Assembly: GCF_006439355.1 (NCBI RefSeq)
Contig: NZ_VFTG01000002.1
Span: forward strand, 310,001 to 374,000
Direction: 5' to 3'
Source: Mesorhizobium sp. B4-1-3
GTDB taxonomy: Bacteria > Pseudomonadota > Alphaproteobacteria > Rhizobiales > Rhizobiaceae
Length of the DNA stretch: 64,000 bases
Position numbers and translations under genes: made by a program. The notes below the pieces were generated by a model. It worked only from the letters and a program-made list of their open reading frames with translations. It made no database searches and had not been told where the DNA came from. Positions 29,812 to 39,507 of the stretch are shown here, in pieces (position 1 is the first letter of the stretch; each line of letters opens with the position of its first letter).

Positions 29812-30928
29812 GCTCGCCGTCGCCGTACCCGAGCCGATCGTGGGCCGCTCGCTCTGGGGCAATGCCTGGGCGCGGCTGAAGCGCAACCGCGCCGCCATGC
29901 TCAGCCTCTATTATCTGGCTTTCATCGCCGTCATCAGCATTTGCGGCCCCTGGGTCGTACCGCATCAATACACGACCATCTATGGCGACTATGTGCGCAT
30001 GCCCCCGAGCCTCTCGGCCTATCCGAAGCCCGACATGATCCAGGGCGCGCTGGGCGACGCCATCAAGCGCATGCGCGCCGACATCAAGGAATGGCACCAG
30101 GACGGCAATCGCGTCATCGTCACCGTCACCTCGACCAAGCCGATCGACGATCGCAACGTCCGCTATCTCGACCGCTCGGACGCCTTCGACGACACCAGGA
30201 TCGAGAACAAGTCGCCCGACGGCCTCGAAGTGACGATGAGCTCGGCCGTGAAGCAGCAATATTTCTTCTTCGGCACCGACAACACCGGCCGCGACCTGCT
30301 CTCGCGCACGCTGATGGCCGGGCGCATTTCGCTCGCCATCGGCCTGCTTGCCGGCGTCGTCGCCGGCGTCATCGGCGTCATCTACGGCGCGGCGGCGGGC
30401 TTCGCCGGCGGCAGGGTCGACGAGGTGATGATGCGCATCGTCGACGTGCTCTATTCGCTGCCATTCATCTTCTTCGTCATCATGCTGGTGGTGTTCTTCG
30501 GCCGCAATTTCGTGCTGATGTTCCTGGCCGTCGGCGCTGTGTTGTGGCTCGACATGGCGCGCATCGTGCGCGGCCAGGCGCTGTCGATCCGCAGGCAGGA
30601 ATATGTCCAGGCGGCGGAAGCCATGGGGGTCGGCCAGCGCGGCATCCTGCTGCGCCATGTCATTCCGAACCTCCTCGGGCCGGTGGTCATCTACATGACG
30701 CTCCTGGTGCCGCAGGTCATCATCCTGGAGAGCTTCCTCTCCTTCCTCGGTCTCGGCGTGCAGGAGCCGATGACCAGCTGGGGCGTGCTGATCTCGGTCG
30801 GCGCCAAGAACATCGGCTATGCCAACTGGCTGCTCCTGTTCCCGGCCTTCTTCCTCGTCTCGACGCTGTTCGCGCTGAATTTCGTCGGCGACGGCCTCCG
30901 CGACGCGCTCGACCCGAAGGATCGATAA
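29804..30928 (+). CDS. Oligopeptide ABC transporter permease (OppC-like) with enlarged periplasmic loop
   Basis: A 374-residue permease of the OppC/DppC family, long for the family (about 300). The membrane core is normal, with the GTDNTGRDLLSR motif at 157-168, the EAA loop EAMGVGQRGILLRHVIPN and the C-terminal NFVGDGLRDALDPK. The extra length is a hydrophilic segment of about 70 residues between the first helix (32-52) and GTDNTGRD. Similar insertions occur in some OppC and YejE proteins. It forms the pore with the OppB-like protein. Confidence 0.93.
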   Translation: MTELAVAVPEPIVGRSLWGNAWARLKRNRAAMLSLYYLAFIAVISICGPWVVPHQYTTIYGDYVRMPPSLSAYPKPDMIQGALGDAIKRMRADIKEWHQDGNRVIVTVTSTKPIDDRNVRYLDRSDAFDDTRIENKSPDGLEVTMSSAVKQQYFFFGTDNTGRDLLSRTLMAGRISLAIGLLAGVVAGVIGVIYGAAAGFAGGRVDEVMMRIVDVLYSLPFIFFVIMLVVFFGRNFVLMFLAVGAVLWLDMARIVRGQALSIRRQEYVQAAEAMGVGQRGILLRHVIPNLLGPVVIYMTLLVPQVIILESFLSFLGLGVQEPMTSWGVLISVGAKNIGYANWLLLFPAFFLVSTLFALNFVGDGLRDALDPKDR

Positions 30929-30929
30929 G

Positions 30930-32561
30930 ATGGGGACGCCCGACATGGCCGCCGAAACGATCCTCAGAGTCAAGGACCTGCGCGTCCGCTTCCAGACCCT
31001 TGACGGCACGGTCGAGGCCGTCAAGGGCATCAACGTCAAGGTCAACGCCGGCGAGACGGTCGCCGTCGTCGGCGAATCCGGCTCCGGCAAGAGCCAGACG
31101 ATGATGGCGGCGATGAGCCTGCTTTCCTCCAACGGCGAGGCCACCGGCCAGGTCGACTATCGCGGGCAGAACCTTCTGACGATGACCAAGAGCGAGCTCA
31201 ACAAGGTGCGCGGCCGCAAGATCAGCATGATCTTCCAGGAGCCGATGACCTCGCTCGATCCGCTCTACACCATCGGTAACCAGCTGATGGAGCCGATCCG
31301 GCGGCATCGCGGGCTGAATGCCCAGGCGGCGCGCGAAGAGGCGCTGAAGCTGTTAAGGCTGGTGCACATCCCCGATCCCGAACGGCGGATGAAATCCTAT
31401 CCGCACGAGATGTCGGGCGGCCAGCGGCAGCGCGTCATGATCGCCATGGCTTTGGCCAACGATCCCGACATCCTGATTGCCGACGAGCCGACGACCGCGC
31501 TCGACGTCACCATCCAGGCGCAGATCCTGATGCTGCTCGCCGAACTGCAGCGCAAGCTCGGCATGGCGATCGTCTTCATCACGCATGATCTCGGCATCGT
31601 GCGCCGCTTCGCCGACCGCGTCTATGTCATGCGCCAGGGCGAGGTGGTGGAGGAGGGCGAGGCGGAAGCGCTCTTCGCCAACCCGCAGCATGCCTATACC
31701 AAGATGCTGCTCGCAGCCGAGCCGACCGGCAGCAAGGCACCACCGCCAACCGATTCGCCGGTGCTGCTCGAGGGCCGCAATGTCGAGGTCGCCTTCAAGA
31801 TCGGCGGCGGTTTCCTCGGCGGCGAGCCGCTGATGCTGCGCGCGGTGGACAAGATCTCGGTCCGGCTGAAGCGCAATCAGACCATCGGCATCGTCGGCGA
31901 GTCGGGCTCGGGCAAGTCGACGCTCGGTCGCGCGCTGCTGAGGCTGCTGCCCAGCGACGGCGTTATCCGCTTCGGCGGCCGCGACATATCCGAGGCCGAT
32001 CGCCAGGCGATGCGGCCGCTCAGGCGCGAATTGCAGCTCGTCTTCCAGGATCCGTTCGGCTCGCTGTCGCCGCGCATGACGGTCGGCCAGGTGATCACTG
32101 AAGGGCTTCTGGTGCACGAGCCTTCGCTGACGGGCAAGCAGCGCGACCAGCGCGCCGTCGAGGCGCTGCGCGAGGTCGGCCTCGATCCCAACGCGCGCAA
32201 CCGCTACCCGCACGAATTCTCCGGCGGCCAACGCCAGCGCATCGCCATTGCCCGCGCCATGATCCTTAAGCCGAAAGTGGTGGTGCTGGACGAGCCGACT
32301 TCGGCGCTCGACCGCTCGGTGCAGAAGCAGATCGTCGAGCTGTTGCGCAAGCTGCAGGCCGACCACGGACTGTCCTACCTCTTCATCAGCCACGACCTCG
32401 CGGTGGTGCGCGCCATGGCCGACTACATTATCGTCATGAAGCAGGGAAAGATCGTCGAGGAAGGTCCGACGCAGGAGATCTTCGACAATCCGCGCGAAGC
32501 CTACACCCAGACGCTGATGAACGCGGCGATCGACACGGCACGATTCAGGATGAGCGCTTGA
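30930..32561 (+). CDS. Fused dual ATP-binding protein of the peptide ABC transporter (OppD-OppF type)
   Basis: This 543-residue protein carries two complete ABC ATPase domains in one chain, as in YejF. Domain 1 has Walker [11 protein letters not shown], signature [12 protein letters not shown] and Walker [13 protein letters not shown]. Domain 2 has [21 protein letters not shown] and [12 protein letters not shown]. Both keep the oligopeptide-family C-terminal extensions ([11 protein letters not shown] and [11 protein letters not shown]). One chain should therefore drive the OppB/OppC-like pair. The start at 30930 has only a weak AAGGA upstream; an ATG at 30945 is possible. Confidence 0.93.
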   Translation: MGTPDMAAETILRVKDLRVRFQTLDGTVEAVKGINVKVNAGETVAVVGESGSGKSQTMMAAMSLLSSNGEATGQVDYRGQNLLTMTKSELNKVRGRKISMIFQEPMTSLDPLYTIGNQLMEPIRRHRGLNAQAAREEALKLLRLVHIPDPERRMKSYPHEMSGGQRQRVMIAMALANDPDILIADEPTTALDVTIQAQILMLLAELQRKLGMAIVFITHDLGIVRRFADRVYVMRQGEVVEEGEAEALFANPQHAYTKMLLAAEPTGSKAPPPTDSPVLLEGRNVEVAFKIGGGFLGGEPLMLRAVDKISVRLKRNQTIGIVGESGSGKSTLGRALLRLLPSDGVIRFGGRDISEADRQAMRPLRRELQLVFQDPFGSLSPRMTVGQVITEGLLVHEPSLTGKQRDQRAVEALREVGLDPNARNRYPHEFSGGQRQRIAIARAMILKPKVVVLDEPTSALDRSVQKQIVELLRKLQADHGLSYLFISHDLAVVRAMADYIIVMKQGKIVEEGPTQEIFDNPREAYTQTLMNAAIDTARFRMSA

Positions 32562-32589
32562 AGCCGGGGCAAGCCTTGGCCTCGCTCGC

Positions 32590-32919
32590 CTAATGCGCGG
32601 ATGGGCACCTCTGGTTCCGCGTCGCGACGATCACCTGCTGCTGTTGCTGCAGCCGTTCGATCCGGGCGCTTTCGCGATTGGCAACCACCGTCTTCACACG
32701 TTCGCCGCCGAGCAGCCAGGTCGGCACGCTGGTGTTGGCGACCTTGCCGCGAGCGATCGCGGTGCGTGAAATATCGGTTGCGGTCTCGCCGACCGCATTG
32801 TTGAGCTCGGGGCAGTTCATCTTGTCGTATTTCGCCGGGCTGATCGACGCCGTGGTCGACGAGCAGCCCGCCGCCAGAAGCAGCGTCGCGATCAAGATGG
32901 CTGTGCGCTTGAATGTCAT
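32590..32919 (-). CDS. Small putative lipoprotein
   Basis: A 109-residue protein with a lipoprotein signal peptide: KRTAILIATLLLAAGC, with lipobox LAAGC and lipidated Cys at about residue 18. The mature part is short, polar and has a glutamine run (RLQQQQQVIV) and two further cysteines (MNCPELNN and NQRCPSAH). I do not recognise its function. The ATG at 32919 places the signal peptide at the N-terminus; the frame extends upstream to 33075 without support. It converges on the ATPase gene. Confidence 0.75.
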   Translation of the reverse strand: MTFKRTAILIATLLLAAGCSSTTASISPAKYDKMNCPELNNAVGETATDISRTAIARGKVANTSVPTWLLGGERVKTVVANRESARIERLQQQQQVIVATRNQRCPSAH

Positions 32920-33230
32920 TTTCTCATTGTCCGCTCTGCAGGCTCCGCGCTCCACGGGAGGACAGGACGCCATTAGGCCAAAGTAAGAGCCGGCTGTCGA
33001 GCCTAATGGATGGTGATAGCTACTTCGGCTGCCTCTCGACGCGGAACCGTTCATGCTGAAGGGCACTCGAAGCAATCGCTCGGGTCTCCGCTCAAGCCGC
33101 CGCTACAAACCAGGACATTGCTATCGTCGCCCCGGAGTGGCGCCGTGCGGCGGTGATGGTTTCAGCCCAGGCTCTTTAGACCTCGGATAGATTTTGCCGG
33201 TATTGATCGGAGAAAAGGAGCAGGAAAGTC
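32920..33230. other. Divergent intergenic region between the lipoprotein and histidine kinase genes
   Basis: These 311 bases separate two divergent genes and must contain both promoters. I see no convincing -35/-10 pair, long palindrome or RNA gene. AAAAGGAG shortly before 33231 is the kinase ribosome binding site. Confidence 0.5.
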
Positions 33231-35672
33231 ATGACCGAAATCTGGCACTCACTCCTCGCTAATCTTGCGTTGGTCTCCATCCTGGTCGTCGCCTGGGACC
33301 TTGTGGCTGATTTTACCGGACGCCTTCCACGGCTGATACAGTCGCTGCTTCTCGGCGTGGTCATGTGCGCTGGCTCGGTCATCTCCATGGCAACCGCACT
33401 CAACGTCTTCGGCTTTGTCGTCGACCTGCGCGCTGCCTTTATCGGCGCCGCCGCGTTCTTCGGCGGGTGGCCTGCAATGTTCGTGGTCACCATCGGCTCC
33501 ATCGCCTATCGCCTCTATTTGGGCGGGCAGGGTGCCAATGTCGGCGTCATAGGCATCCTGATCACCGCCGTCGTCGGTATCGCATGGTACCATGTCGTCG
33601 CGGTCCGCTCTCGTACCATGCTCGATATACTCGGCCTTGGCGTGACGGTGGCGCTTGCCGGGTTGATCACGCTTCTCGTCATTCCCCAGCAGCTCCTCGC
33701 GGGCTTCGTTCAGCAAAGCACATTGCCGTCTCTCGTGCTCGGCTTCATCGGCACCTTTATCATCGGCGTGCTGCTCGACCGGCAGCAGCGGCGTCGCGAT
33801 CTCGCAATGTCCAACATGATCTACCGTGCCATGGTTCGCGAGCTGCCGGATTGCCTCAACGTAAAGGATGCCGCTGGCCGCTTCATCGTTGCAAACCCGG
33901 CCACCGCCGAAATGATGCGCGCCGCCTCGGCCGAGGACCTGATCGGCAAGACGGATTTCGATTTCTACTCAAAGGACGTGGCCGAGCGTTTCAGGCAGGA
34001 TGAAATGGGCCCGCTGGAAACGGGGCAGACATTGCGCATCGATCAGCCCGCGCTTTTCCTGGATGGCAGCCAGGGCTGGCTCTATACGTTGAAAGCTCCT
34101 TTCCGCGACGAGACCGGCAAGATCGTCGGCGTCATCACCTACAACCGCGACATCACCGAGCAGAAGAAAAACGCGCAGCTCAAGAACGATTTCATCTCGA
34201 CCGTCAGCCACGAGCTCCGAACACCGTTGACGTCGATCCGCGGCTCGCTCGGCCTGATCGTGGCCGGCGTTGCGGGCGAATTGCCGCCCAAGGCCGCCAA
34301 TCTCGTCAACATCGCCCACAACAACAGCGAAAGGCTGGTTCTTCTCATCAACGACATCCTCGACATCGAGAAGATCGAATCGGGCGTCATCAGCTTCAAG
34401 ATCAAGCAGATGCCCCTGCGCCCCGTCCTGGAGCAGGCTATAGCCGCCAGTTCCAATTACATGGCCGAGAGCAGGATACGCATCGTCTTGGTCGACGACG
34501 CGCCGCGCGCCGAGTCCAATATCGACCCTGACCGCCTGCATCAGGTGATGGCGAACCTCCTGTCCAATGCGATCAAGTTCTCCGAGCACGGCGGCACCGT
34601 GATGGTGAAGCTGCAGCGCCGTGAGGGCGGCATGCTGCGTATCTCCGTGATCGATCAGGGGGCCGGCATTCCCGAAGCCTTCCGCGGCCGCATATTCGGC
34701 AAGTTCGAGCAGGCCGACGCGTCCAGCACCCGCAGGAAGGGAGGTACGGGTCTCGGCTTGAGCATCGTCAAAACCATCGTCGAAAAGTTGGGCGGCGCTG
34801 TTTCCTTCGAAACGGAGGAAGGCAAGGGAACGTCGTTTCACGTCGACCTTGCCGAAGCGCATAGGCAGGAGGCGAAACCGGTCTTCGTCGAGCGCCGGTC
34901 GCGCAAGCGCGACGGCCGTCTGCGCGTCCTGATTTGCGAGGACGAGCCCGATGTCGCCGCGGTGATCGCCGCGCTTCTCGACGCGGAAGGCTTCTCCAGC
35001 GACGTTGCCCCCGACATTGACACTGCCAAGGCTCTCCTCGGCTCCCGCGACTACGCGGCGCTGACGCTCGACATCAAGCTGGCAGGGGAATCCGGCATCA
35101 AGCTCTTCCACGACATCAGGGCGTCGAAGGTCAATTCCGACATTTCGGTCATCGTCATCTCCGCTGTCGCCGATGAGGCCAGGCGTTCGCTGAACGGCAC
35201 GGCGGTCGGCATCGTAGACTGGCTGGAGAAGCCGGTTGATTCGAAGCGCCTTCACGCCGCCATGGCCAAGATCGCTGGCCGCAGGGTCGAGCCGAAGCCG
35301 AAGATCCTGCATGTCGAGGACGACGAGGGCGTGCTTGCGGTGATGTCGGAAGGGTTGGGTTCGGGTGTCTCGATTATCTCGGCGAAAACGCTGAAGGATG
35401 CGCAGCAGGCCATCGCGAGCAATCCCTTCGATCTGGTCATCCTCGACATCGCGCTCCCGGACGGATCGGGACTGGATCTGCTTGCCAATCTGCCGCTCGA
35501 AACAGCGGTCATCGTGTTTTCGGCGGCGGAGCTGGACGACAAGCTGGGCGATCGGGTCCAGGCGATCATGACCAAAACCAAGGCGTCGGAGATCGACGTT
35601 GCAAGACTGGTCAGGAACATGCTGGTCTCGGCCGCCGACGGCGCGGGAGCCACCACGCAGGCCAAGGAGTGA
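33231..35672 (+). CDS. Hybrid sensor histidine kinase: LytS-type 5TM sensor, PAS, HisKA, HATPase, two receivers
   Basis: An 813-residue membrane sensor. Residues 1-185 hold about six hydrophobic segments resembling the 5TMR-LYT (LytS-YhcK) sensor. A PAS domain follows (about 196-310), then HisKA with the phospho-acceptor H327 in STVSHELRTPLTS, an ATPase domain with N442/N446 in NLLSNAIKF and GTGLGLSI at 505-512, receiver 1 (about 565-685, D614, K667) and receiver 2 (about 690-800, D739). GGAG precedes the ATG. A response regulator starts six bases after the stop and a second one and a glycan-export set follow, so it probably begins a phosphorelay controlling them. The stimulus is unknown; related 5TM sensors respond to envelope change or small metabolites. 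Confidence 0.9.
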   Translation: MTEIWHSLLANLALVSILVVAWDLVADFTGRLPRLIQSLLLGVVMCAGSVISMATALNVFGFVVDLRAAFIGAAAFFGGWPAMFVVTIGSIAYRLYLGGQGANVGVIGILITAVVGIAWYHVVAVRSRTMLDILGLGVTVALAGLITLLVIPQQLLAGFVQQSTLPSLVLGFIGTFIIGVLLDRQQRRRDLAMSNMIYRAMVRELPDCLNVKDAAGRFIVANPATAEMMRAASAEDLIGKTDFDFYSKDVAERFRQDEMGPLETGQTLRIDQPALFLDGSQGWLYTLKAPFRDETGKIVGVITYNRDITEQKKNAQLKNDFISTVSHELRTPLTSIRGSLGLIVAGVAGELPPKAANLVNIAHNNSERLVLLINDILDIEKIESGVISFKIKQMPLRPVLEQAIAASSNYMAESRIRIVLVDDAPRAESNIDPDRLHQVMANLLSNAIKFSEHGGTVMVKLQRREGGMLRISVIDQGAGIPEAFRGRIFGKFEQADASSTRRKGGTGLGLSIVKTIVEKLGGAVSFETEEGKGTSFHVDLAEAHRQEAKPVFVERRSRKRDGRLRVLICEDEPDVAAVIAALLDAEGFSSDVAPDIDTAKALLGSRDYAALTLDIKLAGESGIKLFHDIRASKVNSDISVIVISAVADEARRSLNGTAVGIVDWLEKPVDSKRLHAAMAKIAGRRVEPKPKILHVEDDEGVLAVMSEGLGSGVSIISAKTLKDAQQAIASNPFDLVILDIALPDGSGLDLLANLPLETAVIVFSAAELDDKLGDRVQAIMTKTKASEIDVARLVRNMLVSAADGAGATTQAKE

Positions 35673-35678
35673 CCCTTT

Positions 35679-36068
35679 ATGCCGGCGAAAATCCTTTATG
35701 TGGACGACGAAGACGACATCCGCGAAATCGCCCAGATGTCGCTTGAGCTGGAACCGGACTTCGAGGTGCGGTCCTCCACTTCGGGCGCCGAGGCACTGGT
35801 CGAGGCGGCGGCATGGCGGCCCGACCTCATCCTTCTCGACGTGATGATGCCGGACATGGACGGCCCGGAGACGCTGAAGCGCCTGGCCGCATCGCCGCCG
35901 ACGGCGCCGATACCCGTGGTGTTCATTACCGCGCGCACCCAGACGCATGAGGTCGAACGCTATCTCTCCATGGGCGCGGTGGGTGTCATCGCCAAGCCCT
36001 TCGACCCGCTGGCGCTTGCCGGCGACGTGAAGAAGCTGCTTGCGTCGCGCGGCGGCCCGGCGGCTTAG
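35679..36068 (+). CDS. Single-domain response regulator
   Basis: A 129-residue CheY-like receiver with no output domain. It has the acidic pocket VDDEDD, the phospho-acceptor D54 in LILLDVMMPDMDG, T84 and K106 in AKPFDP. It lies six bases after the hybrid kinase and is surely co-transcribed. Stand-alone receivers usually pass phosphate to an Hpt protein or bind a target protein; an Hpt protein is encoded at 40984-41247. Confidence 0.92.
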   Translation: MPAKILYVDDEDDIREIAQMSLELEPDFEVRSSTSGAEALVEAAAWRPDLILLDVMMPDMDGPETLKRLAASPPTAPIPVVFITARTQTHEVERYLSMGAVGVIAKPFDPLALAGDVKKLLASRGGPAA

Positions 36069-36242
36069 CCAGCATTGCGCCGACAGCGCCCCGAAGCTTG
36101 TCGGCAAGCCCGCTACGGCGTTTACGCCTCCTATACCATGCGCCGATATTCATCTACTGATTGTATCGAAATGAGGCCGCCGCGAATCGGTCCGTCTATG
36201 ATCGAGGCTGCATGGGTCAGCGCGGGTGACCGCGCGGGCTGT

Positions 36243-36284
36243 TTCATGGACCGCGTTGGCGGATGTCGGTTCATGGATCGGGTT
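36243..36284. repeat. Pair of 15-base direct repeats upstream of the second response regulator
   Basis: TTCATGGACCGCGTT (36243-36257) and TTCATGGATCGGGTT (36270-36284) match at 13 of 15 positions, 27 bases apart, in the 255-base gap before the glycan-export genes. They could be tandem regulator-binding sites, or a chance duplication. Confidence 0.4.
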
Positions 36285-36323
36285 ACTCCGGGGGGCAACG
36301 AGGCGTAAACCGGAGCAGGACTG

Positions 36324-36716
36324 GTGGATGGAGCGAAGGCAAGAGTTCTGATCTGCGATGACGACCCCTTGCTGCTTGAGCTGATGGAGTTCAGGCTAAG
36401 GGCGAAGGGATACGAGGTCGTCAAAGCGGTCGATGGGGCGGAAGCGCTCGAGAAGGTGCGACAGGACGCGCCCGACGTCGTCGTGCTCGACGCGATGATG
36501 CCCAAGGCCGACGGCCTTGAAGTGCTGGCGCGCATCAAGGGCGACCCGGCTTTGTCCGACACGCCGGTCGTCATGCTGACTGCCCGCAAGGGCCAAAAGG
36601 ACATTGTCTCGGCCTTGGACAAGGGCGCCGACGACTATTTGGTGAAGCCGTTCATTCCTGAAGAGCTTTTGGCCCGGCTGGCGCGTCTCATCGCGCGCAA
36701 GAGCGGAAAGCGCTGA
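36324..36716 (+). CDS. Single-domain response regulator
   Basis: A second CheY-like receiver (130 residues) with CDDDP, phospho-acceptor D56 in [13 protein letters not shown] and K108 in LVKPFIP. Its sequence is closer to PhoB/DivK-type receivers than to the neighbour at 35679, so it is not a recent duplicate. GTG is the likely start, with GGAGCAGGA upstream; the nearby ATG at 36328 is out of frame. Its stop overlaps the start of the TPR/barrel gene (TGATG), which ties it to the glycan genes and makes it a candidate direct regulator of synthesis or export. Confidence 0.9.
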   Translation: MDGAKARVLICDDDPLLLELMEFRLRAKGYEVVKAVDGAEALEKVRQDAPDVVVLDAMMPKADGLEVLARIKGDPALSDTPVVMLTARKGQKDIVSALDKGADDYLVKPFIPEELLARLARLIARKSGKR

Positions 36717-38467
36717 TGCGGCGCGGCCGGCGCTTGAGCTTCACCGCATGCCTGATCCTGGCCGTTGCCGCCGCTCCGGCCGCGGCCCTCGCGCAGACAG
36801 TCGACGAGCTCTACGCCTCGGCGGTGAAGGCGAGGCAAGCGCAGCATTTCGATGAGGCCGCCGACCTCCTGAAGCGCGCGCTGGCGCTCAAGCCCGACAA
36901 TGCCGACGCGCTGGTCCAGCTTGGCTTCGCAGAACTCGGCCGCAACGACCTTTCGGCCGCGCGCGATGCCTTCTCTAAAGCCCTTTCCATTGCCCCGACC
37001 TATCGGGACGCCTCCTTCGGCATGGCCGAGGTCGAGTTCCGCTCGGGTAATCTGGATGCCGCGCTGCCGCTGGCCGAAACCGTTGCCAAGGCCGATCCGG
37101 CCAATACCGACGCTGGAAAGCTGGTCGAGAACATCCGCAAGGCAAAACAGTCGGCTGCCAGCAAGCTCAAACCGGCCGCCTCTACCCGGGCGGCGGCGAC
37201 GATGCCGCATCGCCGGCCCGACCCCCTCCCGGGCCTCGTGGAAGAGGGCAGGCGCCTGCGCCAGGCGGGCAAGCTCCCCGAGGCGGAGAAGGTCTATCGC
37301 CGCGCCCTCAAGCTGGCGCCGAAGGACACCGACATCCTGGTCGCGCTTGGCCTCGTTGTGGGCTCCAGCCAGCGTCTCGACGAAGCCGACCATTTCTTCG
37401 ACTGGGCGCTGGCCATAAAGCCCGGTCTTCTCGATGCCAGCCTGGGCAAGGCGCGCCTGGCGATCTGGCAGGGCGACGCGCCGCGCGCGCGAGCCCTGGT
37501 CGACGGCGTGCTGGCGACCGCGCCTGACAATGTCGAGGCGCTCAGCCTCGACGGCAAGATCGCCCTGATCGAGGCCGATTACACGCGTGCCGGGCAGTCG
37601 TTCCAACGTGTGCTTGCGCTTGAGCCGAAGAATGCCGAGGCGCTGGTCGGGATCGGCGATGTGCGCCGCGCCGAGGGCGACGACGAGGCCGCGCGGCAAG
37701 CCTATCATCAGGCGCTCGTCATCGAACCGGGCACTGCCGACATTGAGCAAAGGCTGGCTGTGCCGCCGCCGCGCAAATGGCGGCTCGATCTCGGTAGCGA
37801 GGTCAGCGATCTCACCAACGGTCTGGGCAACTGGACCGACAGCTCTGCCGGTCTTGCTTACCGGCTGTCGCCGCGCACGACGCTTTCCGGCCACACCCGG
37901 CTGGCGACGCGTTTCGGCCGCACCGACGCCCAGATCGAGGGTCGCATCGACCAGGCTTTCACGCCGGCCTTCTCCGCTTATGCGCTCGCCGCGGCGACGC
38001 CGGACGCCGACTTCCTGGCGCGCTATTCGATTGGAGCCGGCGCATCCTGGCAGGTCGTGGCGCCGGCAAAGGCGTTCGGCCCGCTCTCGCTCAACATCGA
38101 TGCCCGCTACGACAATTTCGCCGATACGAGCGTCACCAGCATCCAGCCTTGGATCCAGGGCTACGTCCTCGACGGCCGCCTGGGCCTCTCCGCCCGCTGG
38201 GTGCATGCCCAAGACGAGATCGGCACGCGCGCCGACGGCTATGTGCTTCGCGCCGACCTCGCGGTGACCCCACGCTTCAACGTCTTCGCCGGTTATGCCG
38301 ACGCCCCCGAGATCGACGACGGCGCGCTGGTGCCGACGCGCACCGTCTTCGGCGGCATTTCGTTCGACGTCAGCGACCCGCTGACACTGCGCGCGAGCAT
38401 CGCGCATGAAGAACGCCCGACCTTCGACCGCAACATATTCGGCCTCGGCCTGACGGCGCGGTTTTGA
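36716..38467 (+). CDS. TPR-repeat outer-membrane protein with C-terminal YaiO-like beta-barrel
   Basis: A 583-residue exported protein with a signal peptide cleaved after about residue 26 (AALA|QTVDE). TPR repeats fill residues 30-345, seen in AADLLKRALALKPDNADALVQLG, AEKVYRRALKLAPKDTDILVALG and AGQSFQRVLALEPKNAEALVGIG. From about 355 to the C-terminal Phe the sequence alternates in short amphipathic strands (KWRLDLGSEVSDL, SGHTRLATRFG, LGLSARWVHAQ, FGLGLTARF) like the YaiO outer-membrane domain. A periplasmic TPR arm plus outer-membrane barrel is the plan of PgaA-, BcsC- and AlgK/E-type glycan exporters. It is coupled to the response regulator upstream and to the HEAT and GT2 genes downstream, so export of the GT2 product is the likely job. 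Confidence 0.85.
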   Translation: MRRGRRLSFTACLILAVAAAPAAALAQTVDELYASAVKARQAQHFDEAADLLKRALALKPDNADALVQLGFAELGRNDLSAARDAFSKALSIAPTYRDASFGMAEVEFRSGNLDAALPLAETVAKADPANTDAGKLVENIRKAKQSAASKLKPAASTRAAATMPHRRPDPLPGLVEEGRRLRQAGKLPEAEKVYRRALKLAPKDTDILVALGLVVGSSQRLDEADHFFDWALAIKPGLLDASLGKARLAIWQGDAPRARALVDGVLATAPDNVEALSLDGKIALIEADYTRAGQSFQRVLALEPKNAEALVGIGDVRRAEGDDEAARQAYHQALVIEPGTADIEQRLAVPPPRKWRLDLGSEVSDLTNGLGNWTDSSAGLAYRLSPRTTLSGHTRLATRFGRTDAQIEGRIDQAFTPAFSAYALAAATPDADFLARYSIGAGASWQVVAPAKAFGPLSLNIDARYDNFADTSVTSIQPWIQGYVLDGRLGLSARWVHAQDEIGTRADGYVLRADLAVTPRFNVFAGYADAPEIDDGALVPTRTVFGGISFDVSDPLTLRASIAHEERPTFDRNIFGLGLTARF

Positions 38468-38469
38468 CG

Positions 38470-39507
38470 ATGTGGTATATCTGGGACCTGTCGATACTGC
38501 TCAGCGCGCTGTCCCTGGCGACCATGCTGCTCCTGATCGCGCGCCGTGTGCTGCAGGAGCGCCGGGGCAGGGCGCCGGCTGATCAGCGGCGCCAAGTGCT
38601 GACGGCACTGATCGCCTTCACCGAGAACCGCGATCGCGAGGCCTTGAAGGCGACGGTGCTTGGCGTGCAGGCCGGCATGGCAATAGACGCCGGCTTCGAG
38701 TTCATTTCGCTGCTGCGCGGCGAGGAGAGGGATGATGTGTTGGTCGCCTTCAACGAATGCGATCTGCCGGACCGTGTCGGCCGGCTGCTGCAGAAAGGCA
38801 ACGTCGCCGAACGCATTCACGCCGCCGAGATGCTGGCGGCGCTGGGTTCGGAGGATGCCTCGGCAAAGCTGCTTTCGGCGCTCGCACAGGACCGTTCACG
38901 CGAAGTCAGGATAGCGGCGGCCATCGCGCTCTGCGATCTGGGCAGCCTGCCCCTGCTCGGCACTGCGCTGGATTTCATCGGCGTGGCGGGGCAGCGCTCG
39001 CGCCGCCTGATCGAGCTGTTCCGGCGCTTTCCGCGTTCGCGCTTCAACGAGCTTGCGGTTCACGCATCGCGGGTGGACGCCTCGCCCTTTGTCAGGGCGG
39101 CTGCGATCGACGCGCTCGCCCATGCCGGCGGCTTCGGTTTTGCCGATTTCTTCGCTGGCCTAGCCGACGATGCCTCGCCCGAAGTTGTCGCCGCCGCGCT
39201 GCGGGCCTTGGGCCTCACTGGCCATGCCCAGGCGCCGGCCATCCTGAAGCGCGCCATGGCCAATGACGACTGGGACGTGCGCGCCGCCGCCGCCGAATCC
39301 GCGGGGCGCCTCGGTCTGCCCGAGCTCGCCGCGCCGCTCTCCAGGCTCTTGGATGACGAGGTCTGGACCGTGCGTTATGCCGCCGCTAATGCGCTGCGCT
39401 CCTTCGGCCAGCCGGGAGAGCGGCTGCTGCGCGAAATTGCTTCCGCTGAGGTTTCGCGCAGCCAGCGCACCGCCTCGCTTATCCTTGCCGAGGGACCGGT
39501 CCTATGA
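38470..39507 (+). CDS. Membrane-anchored HEAT-repeat protein
   Basis: A 345-residue protein with one N-terminal membrane helix (YIWDLSILLSALSLATMLLLIARRVL), a linker, and HEAT/PBS-lyase-like helical repeats over most of its length (for example RIHAAEMLAALGSEDASAKLLSAL, FVRAAAIDALAHAG, WTVRYAAANALRSFG). Such solenoids bind proteins and have no catalytic residues. It starts two bases after the TPR/barrel gene and overlaps the glycosyltransferase gene by four. A scaffold that joins the glycosyltransferase to the export arm is a reasonable inference. The ATG at 38470 is preferred to the in-frame TTG at 38464. Confidence 0.85.
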   Translation: MWYIWDLSILLSALSLATMLLLIARRVLQERRGRAPADQRRQVLTALIAFTENRDREALKATVLGVQAGMAIDAGFEFISLLRGEERDDVLVAFNECDLPDRVGRLLQKGNVAERIHAAEMLAALGSEDASAKLLSALAQDRSREVRIAAAIALCDLGSLPLLGTALDFIGVAGQRSRRLIELFRRFPRSRFNELAVHASRVDASPFVRAAAIDALAHAGGFGFADFFAGLADDASPEVVAAALRALGLTGHAQAPAILKRAMANDDWDVRAAAAESAGRLGLPELAAPLSRLLDDEVWTVRYAAANALRSFGQPGERLLREIASAEVSRSQRTASLILAEGPVL

